Made by a program: the position numbers and the translations under genes. From Acetobacteraceae bacterium (GTDB lineage Bacteria; Pseudomonadota; Alphaproteobacteria; Acetobacterales; Acetobacteraceae): a DNA stretch of 16,556 nt. Of the stretch, positions 1 to 6,344 are shown piece by piece; within the stretch, counting starts at the first letter, position 1; the number at the start of each line of letters is the position of its first letter. Below the pieces are notes generated by a model. That model did no database searches. It was not told where the DNA came from and saw only the letters and a program-made list of their open reading frames with translations. The stretch lies in the NCBI GenBank assembly GCA_003133265.1, contig PKWQ01000364.1, forward strand, positions 5,328 through 21,883, in the 5' to 3' direction.

Positions 1-504
1 CGGATAGATCGCCGCGTTCTCCCGCCACCAGCCGAGGAACCCGTCGCCCAGCCCCTGCACCCGCAGCGTCGCGGGGACACGCAGGCCGGGGCCGGACAGG
101 CGATAGGCGGCGCCCTGGTCCAGTGCCGCGACCTGAAGGATCAGCGTGGCGGAGGTTTCCGGACCTTCATGCGTGCCGGGGTTCAGCGTGGCCAGGGGCG
201 GCAGGCCGAGAGCCAGCGCAAACTCCGCCCGCTCCGGCGCCGCCGCGAACTCCACGCCGCAATGGAACGCCAGCCAGCCGCGCGCGGCCTCGGCCGCCGG
301 ATCGAGCCACACCGCAGTCTCGGCGTCGATCAGCGTCAGCAGCACGGCGGCGGTGGCGGGGTCGAGCGGCGCGGGCGGCGTCAGGCCGTCCCCGGCGCGA
401 TGCAGGCTGCCGGGGCGCGCCATCGCCTCCAGCACCGCGCGGAAGCTGGCCTGCGCGCCGACGACGGGATCGGCAAAGCCGGGAAGGTCGATCTCGGTGT
501 TCAT
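1..504 (-). CDS. phnH: PhnH, C-P lyase core complex subunit (3' end missing)
   Basis: PhnH is a structural subunit of the PhnGHIJ core complex. With PhnL, this complex moves the phosphonate onto ATP to make ribose 1-phosphonate triphosphate in the cytoplasm. The 168 visible residues begin MNTEIDLPGFADPVVGAQ and carry the PhnH signature SFRAVLEAMARPG near residues 20-32, then LLTLIDAETAVWLDP, FHCG and ETSATLILQVA, which match the E. coli protein in order. Compared with about 194 residues in E. coli PhnH, roughly 25-30 C-terminal residues lie beyond the left edge. The ATG lies 10 bp after the phnG stop, and an AGGGG ribosome site overlaps that stop, so the two genes are probably co-transcribed and coupled. 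The rest of the lyase (phnI, J, K, L) is expected to the left, outside the window. Confidence 0.93.
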   Translation of the reverse strand, partial: MNTEIDLPGFADPVVGAQASFRAVLEAMARPGSLHRAGDGLTPPAPLDPATAAVLLTLIDAETAVWLDPAAEAARGWLAFHCGVEFAAAPERAEFALALGLPPLATLNPGTHEGPETSATLILQVAALDQGAAYRLSGPGLRVPATLRVQGLGDGFLGWWRENAAIYP

Positions 505-514
505 GCGCGCGCCC

Positions 515-982
515 CTATGTCCGCATCGTGGCGAGCGTGAAGAACTGCACCTGGGTGGCCGCCGCCTTGCGCACGGTCTGCGCGCGCCGCGCCCGCTGTG
601 CGTCGGCCAGCGGCTCGATCACCGTCCGGCGCAGCGTCGGCGCGCGCACGGGGTCTTGCAGCAGCGCATCCACGAGGGCGGCGAGTTCCGCCTGCCGCGC
701 GTCGCGGCCGGCGACATAGGCATGGCCGGTACGGCCGCATTCGGTACGCACGGTGCAGCGGGTGACGGTCATCTCCCCTAAATTGAACGCCGCCCCGCCG
801 CCGCCCTGGCGGCCGCGCACCATCACCAGACCGGTCTCCGGCCCGCGCAGGCGACGAAAGTCCGGCAAAGCGGGACAGTCGGCCAGCCGCGCGGCGATGT
901 CGCCGGCCCCGGCGCGGGCCAGCACCGCCATCCAATGCTGCCGTTCGGTGCGTCCTGGTTCGGGGGAGGAAATGTCGGACAT
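515..982 (-). CDS. phnG: PhnG, C-P lyase core complex subunit
   Basis: PhnG is a small subunit of the PhnGHIJ C-P lyase core, which starts phosphonate degradation. The 155 residues match the family length of about 150. Conserved blocks appear in order: RQHWMAVLARA (14-24), ETGLVMVRGRQGGGG (49-63), FNLGEMTVTR (66-75), GHAYVAGRD (86-94), a helix with LVDALLQ (103-109), PLADAQRARRA (124-134) and the terminal FFTL (147-150). The chosen start gives MSDISSPEP, since the family normally has only about a dozen residues before RQHWM. An in-frame ATG nine codons upstream (1009) is possible. Neither start has a strong ribosome site. It is the first gene of the leftward phn operon and is divergent from phnF across a candidate operator. 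Confidence 0.94.
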   Translation of the reverse strand: MSDISSPEPGRTERQHWMAVLARAGAGDIAARLADCPALPDFRRLRGPETGLVMVRGRQGGGGAAFNLGEMTVTRCTVRTECGRTGHAYVAGRDARQAELAALVDALLQDPVRAPTLRRTVIEPLADAQRARRAQTVRKAAATQVQFFTLATMRT

Positions 983-1016
983 GGTTTGGTTTGCCGCATT
1001 GAAATTCATTTGGACA

Positions 1017-1030
1017 TCTAGACAACTAGA
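1017..1030. promoter_or_regulatory. Candidate PhnF operator (inverted repeat)
   Basis: The sequence TCTAGACAACTAGA is a perfect 5-bp inverted repeat (TCTAG/CTAGA) with a 4-bp spacer. It also reads as two direct CTAGAC units 8 bp apart (1018-1023 and 1026-1031). It lies alone in the roughly 100-bp gap between the divergent phnG and phnF genes. HutC-type GntR regulators, including PhnF, generally bind short inverted repeats in such gaps and control both directions. That PhnF is the protein binding here is inference. Confidence 0.6.
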
Positions 1031-1051
1031 CGCCCGCCGGATTAGCGTCAA
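1025..1051 (-). promoter_or_regulatory. Candidate phnG promoter
   Basis: Read on the minus strand, a good -35 hexamer TTGACG (1051-1046) is followed 15 nt later by TCTAGT (1030-1025), which matches the -10 consensus at four of six positions. The spacing is short for a sigma-70 promoter. TAGTTG, at 17 nt, is better spaced but a poorer match. Either way the -10 falls inside the inverted repeat at 1017-1030, which would suit repression by steric blocking. No equally good promoter for phnF was seen. Confidence 0.35.
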
Positions 1052-1078
1052 GACGAACTCGCACGGATCGCCGGGCCA

Positions 1079-1855
1079 ATGGATGACATTGCAATGACAC
1101 ACGCCCCCGGGCTTCCGGGGCAACCGAGCGGACGCAAGATGCAGCGCCAGGAGGGCGTGGCGCTGTGGCGGCAGATCGCGCTGGCGCTGCAACGGGATAT
1201 CGGCGCCGGCGTGCTTCCCCCCGGCGGCCGTCTGCCGACCGAGGTCGAGTTGTCGCAGCAATTCGGCGTCAACCGCCACACCGTCCGCCGGGCGCTGGAA
1301 GAACTTTCACGCGGCGGTCTGGTGCGAATCGAACAGGGACGCGGCTCCTTCGTCGCCGAGGACGTGATCGACTACACGGTCGGCCCGCGCACCCGCTTCT
1401 CGGAATGGATTCGCCGCCACAACAAGGAACCATCCGGCCAGGTGCTGCGACTGGTGGAACTGGCGGCGGATACGACCGTCGCCGCCGGGCTGAATGTCCG
1501 CGTCGGCGCGCGCGTGGTGCTGCTGGAACGGCTGGGCTTCGCCGACGAACGCCCGGTCAGCATCGCCAGCCACTATTTCCCCGCCACCCGGCTGCGTGGC
1601 ATCCTGGAGGCGCTGCGCGAGACCTCCACCATCACCGAAGCACTGACCCGCGTCGGCGTCTCCGACTATCTGCGTCAGGTCACGCGGGTTTCCGCCCGCC
1701 TGCCCAGCCCAGAGGAGGCGGAGCTGTTGCACATGCCGCGCAATCGGCCGCTGCTGATCACCGAGAACATCAATGTCGATCACGCCGGCGCGGTGGTCGA
1801 ATTCGGCGTGGGGCGCTATCCGACCCCGCGCGTGCAGATCGTCTTCGAACCTTGA
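1079..1855 (+). CDS. phnF: PhnF-like GntR-family regulator of phosphonate use
   Basis: This is a HutC-subfamily GntR regulator, probably a repressor of the phn genes responding to phosphonate or phosphate supply. From residue about 26 it has a winged helix-turn-helix: LWRQIA, then GVLPPGGRLPTEVELSQQFG, a recognition helix VNRHTVRRALEEL (64-76) and the wing GLVRIEQGRGSFVAED. A UTRA-type ligand-binding domain fills residues about 110-255. The pattern NRHTxRRA is shared with E. coli PhnF. The longest start gives 258 residues. In-frame ATGs at 1094 and 1139 are also possible, and 1139 gives 238 residues, closer to the usual 240; none has a clear ribosome site. It is divergent from phnGH and 19 bp upstream of phnM, which supports the PhnF assignment over other HutC regulators. 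Confidence 0.88.
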   Translation: MDDIAMTHAPGLPGQPSGRKMQRQEGVALWRQIALALQRDIGAGVLPPGGRLPTEVELSQQFGVNRHTVRRALEELSRGGLVRIEQGRGSFVAEDVIDYTVGPRTRFSEWIRRHNKEPSGQVLRLVELAADTTVAAGLNVRVGARVVLLERLGFADERPVSIASHYFPATRLRGILEALRETSTITEALTRVGVSDYLRQVTRVSARLPSPEEAELLHMPRNRPLLITENINVDHAGAVVEFGVGRYPTPRVQIVFEP

Positions 1856-1874
1856 ACCCAGCGAGAATTTGCCC

Positions 1875-3017
1875 ATGGATCGGCTGAACATCACCGGCGG
1901 ACGCGTGCTGCTGCGCGACGATGGCGAACAGGTCACCGACATCGCGCTGCGCGGCGACCGGATCGACGCGATCGGGCGCACCGGCGCCGGGCCATTGCTG
2001 GATGCAAGCGGCCTGCTGGTGCTGCCGGGGATTGTCGACATCCACGGCGATGCGTTCGAACGCCAGGTGCAGCCGCGCCCCGGCGTGGATTTTCCCGCCG
2101 ATCTGGCGCTGCGCGACACCGAGAGCCAGTTGCTCGCCAACGGCATCACCACCGCCTATCACGGCATCACCCTGTCCTGGGAACCGGGGCTGCGCAGCCT
2201 GGAGTCCTGGCGGACGCTGCTCGACGCGCTCGGCGCCGGACGCTGGGTCTGCGACATGCGCGTGCATCTGCGCTGGGAGGCGTTCAATCTCGACGCGCTG
2301 GCAACCGCGATCGCCGATATCGAGGCCGGGCGCGTGCATCTGCTGGCCTTCAACGACCACACGCCGTCGATCTTGCGCAAGACCGCCGATCCGGTGCAGG
2401 GCGCGAAATACAGCGATCGGGCCGGGATGAAACTGGACGAGTTCCGCGATCTTGCCGCGCAAATCGGTGCGCGGGCGGATCAGGTGCCGGCGGCGCTGGA
2501 CCGGATCGGCGCGGCGGCGCGCACCGCCGGCATTCCGATGGCGAGCCATGACGACAACGCCATCGCGGCGCGGGAGGGCTTTCGTGCCCGCGGCGCCCGT
2601 ATCTGCGAATTCCCGATGGCCGAGGAGGTCGGCGTGGCCGCGCGCGCGGCCGGCGATTACGTGGTGATGGGCAGCCCCAACGTGGTGCGCGGACGCTCGC
2701 ATCTCGGCTGGGCCTCCGCCGCGCTTCTGGTGGAGACGGGCATCTGCAACGTACTGTCCTCGGACTATTTCTACCCGGCGATGGCGCGCGCCGCGCTGAC
2801 CCTGGCCGGGCGCGGCGTGCTGGACCTGTCGCGCGCCTGGGCGCTGATCTCGGCCAATCCCGCCGCCGCCTGCGGGCTGACAGATCGCGGCGCCATCGCC
2901 GAGGGGCTACGCGGCGATATTGTGCTGGTCGATCCCGCCACGCAACGCGTTGTCGTAACCATCGCCGGCGGGCGCATCGCGCATCTGACGGCGGAGGGCG
3001 CGGCACGGCTGGGTTGA
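1875..3017 (+). CDS. phnM: PhnM, ribose 1-methylphosphonate 5-triphosphate diphosphatase
   Basis: PhnM hydrolyses alpha-D-ribose 1-methylphosphonate 5-triphosphate to the 5-phosphate and pyrophosphate, giving the substrate of the C-P lyase PhnJ. The 380 residues have the amidohydrolase-superfamily layout. Putative metal-binding blocks are IHGDAFERQ (56-64), HLRWE (131-135), DHTPS (161-165), SHDDN (224-228) and SSDYFYP (295-301). Each has a counterpart in E. coli PhnM, so the enzyme looks intact. GSPNVVRGRSH (266-276) is another family hallmark. The ATG at 1875 gives MDRLNITGGRVL, the usual N-terminal strand; the frame is open further upstream, but that part overlaps phnF. phnM lies 19 bp after phnF, so regulator and enzyme probably share a transcript. 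It converges on zur with a 9-bp gap. Confidence 0.95.
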   Translation: MDRLNITGGRVLLRDDGEQVTDIALRGDRIDAIGRTGAGPLLDASGLLVLPGIVDIHGDAFERQVQPRPGVDFPADLALRDTESQLLANGITTAYHGITLSWEPGLRSLESWRTLLDALGAGRWVCDMRVHLRWEAFNLDALATAIADIEAGRVHLLAFNDHTPSILRKTADPVQGAKYSDRAGMKLDEFRDLAAQIGARADQVPAALDRIGAAARTAGIPMASHDDNAIAAREGFRARGARICEFPMAEEVGVAARAAGDYVVMGSPNVVRGRSHLGWASAALLVETGICNVLSSDYFYPAMARAALTLAGRGVLDLSRAWALISANPAAACGLTDRGAIAEGLRGDIVLVDPATQRVVVTIAGGRIAHLTAEGAARLG

Positions 3018-3026
3018 AGCGGCTTC

Positions 3027-3539
3027 CTATTGCGGGGCGGCGGCACAGGCGGAACACACGCCTTCCGCCTCTACCGTCGTCTTGCTGACCGAGAATCCGG
3101 CCCGCCGCGCCGCGTCTTCCAGGGCATGCGCCAGATCGTGGTCCTCGATCTCCACCACCCGGCCGCATTTGCGGCAGATCAGGAACTGCGCCGCATGGGC
3201 GGCTTCCCCGCCGCCATGCTCGTGCGCGACGCAGCCGACGAAGGCCGACAGCCGCTCCAGCCGGTGGATCAGCCCGTTTTCCAGCAGGAACTCCAGCGCC
3301 CGGTACACCGTCGGCGGCGCCGCGCCGTGGCGCATCTTGCGCAGCCGGTCGAGCAGGTCGTAGGCCCCGGTCGGCGCGTCCGCGTCCAGAATCAGACCCA
3401 GCACCTGCCGGCGAAGGTCGGTCAGCCGGGTCCCGCGTTCAGCGCAGATCGCGTCCGCCCGCGTCAGCAGCGCGTCCACGCTAGCTGAAAACACGGGCCT
3501 GTCTGAAGGCACGGGGGGAGAAAAAGCCCCCTCGGTCAT
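3027..3539 (-). CDS. zur: Fur-family regulator, probably the zinc regulator Zur
   Basis: Fur-family repressors bind DNA when loaded with metal. The short 170-residue form and motif pattern here favour Zur, which represses zinc uptake genes. Residues 38-95 form the winged helix, with LTDLRRQVLGLI and the recognition helix PPTVYRALEFLLENG (75-89). The dimerisation domain carries HEHGGGEAAH (106-115) as candidate ligands and two Cys pairs, CRKC (122-125) and CSAC (162-165), that typically hold a structural zinc. The start at 3539 is supported by AAGGAG six nt upstream; upstream in-frame Met codons would run into hisI. It is divergent from hisI, with starts 46 bp apart. The metal is inferred from family resemblance; Fur or another paralogue is not excluded. 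Confidence 0.85.
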   Translation of the reverse strand: MTEGAFSPPVPSDRPVFSASVDALLTRADAICAERGTRLTDLRRQVLGLILDADAPTGAYDLLDRLRKMRHGAAPPTVYRALEFLLENGLIHRLERLSAFVGCVAHEHGGGEAAHAAQFLICRKCGRVVEIEDHDLAHALEDAARRAGFSVSKTTVEAEGVCSACAAAPQ

Positions 3540-3581
3540 CAATCGCTCCTTTTCCGCCACGCGCGCACGCCCCAAGATAAC

Positions 3582-3617
3582 ATCCATGACCGAACAATCC
3601 ATGACCGAACAATCCAT
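3582..3617 (+). repeat. 15-bp tandem repeat (2.4 copies) over the hisI start codon
   Basis: The unit ATCCATGACCGAACA occurs at 3582-3596 and again at 3597-3611, followed by six more matching bases to 3617, with no mismatch. Because the period is 15, the reading frame is kept: the protein begins MTEQSMTEQS and each copy provides an in-frame ATG. This looks like a recent slippage duplication. Confidence 0.95.
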
Positions 3618-4014
3618 CGGCACCATCCTGGCCGCCATCGCCTTCGGCAAGAACGGCCTGGTTCCCGCCATCGCCCAGCAGCACGACACCGGCGAGGTGC
3701 TGATGATGGCATGGATGAACCGCGACTCGGTCGCCGAGACGCTGGCGAGCGGGCGCGTCTGCTATTTCAGCCGCAGCCGGGGCAAGCTGTGGCGCAAGGG
3801 GGAAACCTCGGGCCAGGTGCAGCACCTGAAGGAACTGCGGGTGGATTGCGACGGCGACACGCTGCTGCTGCTGGTCGACCAGTTGGGCGTGGCCTGCCAC
3901 ACCGGACGACGGAACTGCTTCTTCCGCGCCGCCCGCGACGGCGCGCTGGTGGAGATCGCCGCACCGCTGCTGGACCCCGAGGCGCTGTATGGCGCCGGCC
4001 ATCGCCATGAATGA
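3586..4014 (+). CDS. hisI: HisI, phosphoribosyl-AMP cyclohydrolase
   Basis: HisI opens the adenine ring of phosphoribosyl-AMP, the third step of histidine synthesis. The 142-residue protein is the monofunctional form without a HisE domain. It shows EVLMMAWMN (37-45), CYFSRSRGKLWRKGETSG (59-76), a magnesium-type Asp triplet D87, D89 and D91 in DCDGD, and three cysteines C88, C104 and C111. Their 16- and 7-residue spacing matches the catalytic zinc ligands described for archaeal HisI. The first five codons are tandemly duplicated, so the true start may be 3586 or 3601; no strong ribosome site decides between them. It is divergent from zur and lies 39 bp before lpxB, with which it is probably co-transcribed. 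The other his genes are not in the window. Confidence 0.95.
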   Translation: MTEQSMTEQSIGTILAAIAFGKNGLVPAIAQQHDTGEVLMMAWMNRDSVAETLASGRVCYFSRSRGKLWRKGETSGQVQHLKELRVDCDGDTLLLLVDQLGVACHTGRRNCFFRAARDGALVEIAAPLLDPEALYGAGHRHE

Positions 4015-4053
4015 CCCATCGCGCCGATGCGATGCCGGCCCCATGCACCAGCC

Positions 4054-5202
4054 ATGACACTGATCTATCTCATCGCCGGCGAGGCGAGCGGCGATGTGCT
4101 GGGCGCGCGGCTGATGGCGGCGTTGGCCGCCCGCCACCCGGATCTCCATTTCGCCGGCGTCGGCGGCGAGCTGATGGAGGCACGAGGACTGCACAGCCTG
4201 TTCCCGATGCGCGAGCTTGCGCTGATGGGGCTGCTGGAAGTGCTGCCGAATATTCGCCGGCTCAGTGCCCGGTTGCGCCAGACCGTGGCCGACATCGCCG
4301 CGCGGCGGCCGGATGTGGTCGTCACCATCGACAGCCCCGGCTTTACGCTGCGCGTGCTGCGCGCGATTCGCCCGCTGGGTATTCCGCGCGCGCATTATGT
4401 CGCCCCGCAGGTCTGGGCCTGGCGCGAAAGCCGGGTGAAGAAATTCCCCGGCCTGTGGGAGACGCTGCTGTGCCTGCTGCCGTTCGAGCCCGCATTCTTC
4501 GCCAAGCACGGCCTGCCGGCGCGCTTCGTCGGCCATCCGGTGCTGGAAAGCGGCGCCGACACCGGCGATGCCGCCCGCTTCCGCGCCCGCCACGCCATCG
4601 CCGCGGATGCGCGCATCGTCACCCTGATGCCGGGAAGCCGGCGGACCGAGGTCGCCCGGCTGCTGCCGGTGCTGGGCGAGACCCTGGTCCGTCTGGCACC
4701 GCGCATCCCGGGCCTGGTTCCCGTCGTGCCGGTCGCCGCCCCAGTGGCCGAAGCGGTGCTGGCCGGCACGCGCGCCTGGCCTGTCCGCCCGGTGGTGGTG
4801 ACCGAGATCGAGGACAAGCACGACGCCTTCGCCGCCAGCGAGGCGGCGCTGACCAAATCCGGCACCTCGACGCTGGAATTGGCGCTGGCGGGCGTGCCGA
4901 TGCTGGTCACCTATCGGGTGAACCCGATCACCGCCGCCATCGCGCGCCGGCTGGTCAAGGTCCGCTATGCCGCGCTGGTCAATCTGCTGGCGGACAGGGA
5001 GGTGGTGCCGGAGCTGATCCAGCAAGCCTGCACCCCCGACCGGCTGGCCGCGACGCTGGAGACCCTGCTGACCGACCGGGACGCCGCGAACGCCCAGCGC
5101 GCCGCCTTCCGCGCGGTGCTGGACAGCCTGCGCCCGCCAGGAGGCCAGTCCCCCTCGGATGCCGCCGCCGCCGCGATCCTGGCGCTACTTGATCAGGCCT
5201 GA
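4054..5202 (+). CDS. lpxB: LpxB, lipid-A-disaccharide synthase
   Basis: LpxB is a GT19 glycosyltransferase at the inner membrane face. It joins UDP-2,3-diacylglucosamine and lipid X to make the lipid A disaccharide. The 382-residue length fits the family. Motifs are IAGEASGD (7-14), a helix with MGLLEVLP, TIDSPGF (91-97), APQVWAWRESR (117-127), FVGHPVLE (158-165), MPGSRRTEV (192-200) and TKSGTSTLELAL (267-278). The start at 4054 gives MTLIYLIAGEASGD, the usual N-terminus. An in-frame ATG at 4027 would add nine unconserved residues, and neither has a strong ribosome site. Downstream it converges with an oxidoreductase gene, overlapping it by 18 bp. The usual neighbours lpxA and fabZ are absent from the window. 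Confidence 0.96.
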   Translation: MTLIYLIAGEASGDVLGARLMAALAARHPDLHFAGVGGELMEARGLHSLFPMRELALMGLLEVLPNIRRLSARLRQTVADIAARRPDVVVTIDSPGFTLRVLRAIRPLGIPRAHYVAPQVWAWRESRVKKFPGLWETLLCLLPFEPAFFAKHGLPARFVGHPVLESGADTGDAARFRARHAIAADARIVTLMPGSRRTEVARLLPVLGETLVRLAPRIPGLVPVVPVAAPVAEAVLAGTRAWPVRPVVVTEIEDKHDAFAASEAALTKSGTSTLELALAGVPMLVTYRVNPITAAIARRLVKVRYAALVNLLADREVVPELIQQACTPDRLAATLETLLTDRDAANAQRAAFRAVLDSLRPPGGQSPSDAAAAAILALLDQA

Positions 5203-6159
5203 CGCCCGCATCCGGTCCCGCGACTCGGTCATCGCCGTCATCACTTGCAGCGCCGCCGCCAGCGCCCGCCGCCCCACCGCCGCGTCCACCAGGACCGGGG
5301 CGCCATCGAGCACGGAGGCGCAGAAGGCCGCGTGCTCAGCAGCCAGCGCATCATGGTCTTCCCATGACACTTCCTCGATACCGAACCCCTCCACCCCCGG
5401 CACCGGCTTGCCGATCCCATGCGCGATCAGCGACAGGCGGCGGTTGGCGAAATCCACCGCCATGTAGCCGTCCTGCGCGAACAGCCGCATCCGCCGTTCC
5501 AGCCGCGTGGAGATCCGGCTGGCGGTGATCGTCGCCACCGCGCCGTTCTGAAAGCGGATACGGGCATTGGCGATGTCCTCATGCTCGCTCGCCACCGCCG
5601 CGCCCACCGCGTCCACGGTGTCGATCGGGCTGTCCACCAGCGCCAGGATCAGGTCGAGGTCGTGGATCATCAGATCGAGGATCACCGACACGTCGGTTCC
5701 GCGCGGCTTGAACGGGGCGATGCGGGTCGCCTCGATATAGAGCGGCTTGCTCATCCGCCCGGCCACCGCGCCATACGCGGCCGAGAATCGTTCCAGATGG
5801 CCGACCTGCAACACCAGACCACGCGCGGCGGCGAGTGCTGCCAGTTCGTCGGCCTGCTCCAGCGTCGCCGCGATCGGCTTTTCCACCAGCACATGCCGGC
5901 CGGCGCGCAATGAAGCGGCGGCGAGCGCGTGGTGCATCTCGGCTGGCGCGGCGACGATCACCGCCTCGCTCGCTTCCAGCAGCGCCTCGAACCCCATCTC
6001 CGGCGCGCCGGCTTCCCAGCCGACCGCCTTCGCCCGCTCCGCGTCCGGGTCGTGGATGCCCACCAGCTCGGCACGCTCCGAGGCAGCGACCTTCAGGGCA
6101 TGGTAGCGCCCGAAATGTCCCGCTCCCGCTATCCCGATACGCAGTCGTCCGGCCGGCAT
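5185..6159 (-). CDS. Gfo/Idh/MocA-family oxidoreductase (GnnA-like candidate)
   Basis: This is an NAD(P)-dependent sugar or polyol dehydrogenase of 324 residues. The Rossmann fold has GAGHFG (12-17) and IHDPD after the second strand. The family motif EKPIA is at 93-97, GHLERF at 120-125, and DLMIHDLDL (162-170) includes the conserved His near the active site. The start is supported by GGAGG seven nt upstream. In Acidithiobacillus, the related enzyme GnnA oxidises UDP-GlcNAc at C3 for amide-linked lipid A, and its gene lies among lpx genes. The position next to lpxB makes a similar role plausible. It is transcribed towards lpxB rather than with it, and no GnnB aminotransferase is visible. The substrate is therefore unproven. 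Confidence 0.85.
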   Translation of the reverse strand: MPAGRLRIGIAGAGHFGRYHALKVAASERAELVGIHDPDAERAKAVGWEAGAPEMGFEALLEASEAVIVAAPAEMHHALAAASLRAGRHVLVEKPIAATLEQADELAALAAARGLVLQVGHLERFSAAYGAVAGRMSKPLYIEATRIAPFKPRGTDVSVILDLMIHDLDLILALVDSPIDTVDAVGAAVASEHEDIANARIRFQNGAVATITASRISTRLERRMRLFAQDGYMAVDFANRRLSLIAHGIGKPVPGVEGFGIEEVSWEDHDALAAEHAAFCASVLDGAPVLVDAAVGRRALAAALQVMTAMTESRDRMRASGLIK

Positions 6160-6344
6160 TGGCGTCCCTCCATCTGCATCACGCCTAGCAGGACAGCGGC
6201 AAATCTTCCACCGCAGAAGCGTCCTGGGCGCCGTGCGAACCGCGCAGCCGAGCGCCGGGGTTGCAGAAAGGGGGGCGCATCGTCATTCTCCGCGCCCGCT
6301 GCCACAGCCCTGTGCCGAAGCCCTTGGGGAGCTGCCCGCCCACT

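Noticed and set aside
3540..3585. A full Zur box between zur and hisI.
   Set aside because: Only a half-site-like ATAACAT is present; the matching inverted half is missing at any usual spacing.
3481..5025. A 514-codon open frame on the minus strand opposite hisI and lpxB.
   Set aside because: It lies antisense to two well-conserved genes and its translation is rich in His, Gln, Arg and Gly with no family motif, as expected of a shadow frame in GC-rich DNA.
6261..6344. A TTG start 28 codons upstream for secD.
   Set aside because: The added stretch is charged and Pro/Cys-rich, unlike SecD N-termini, whereas the ATG pair at 6345-6350 places the first membrane helix correctly.
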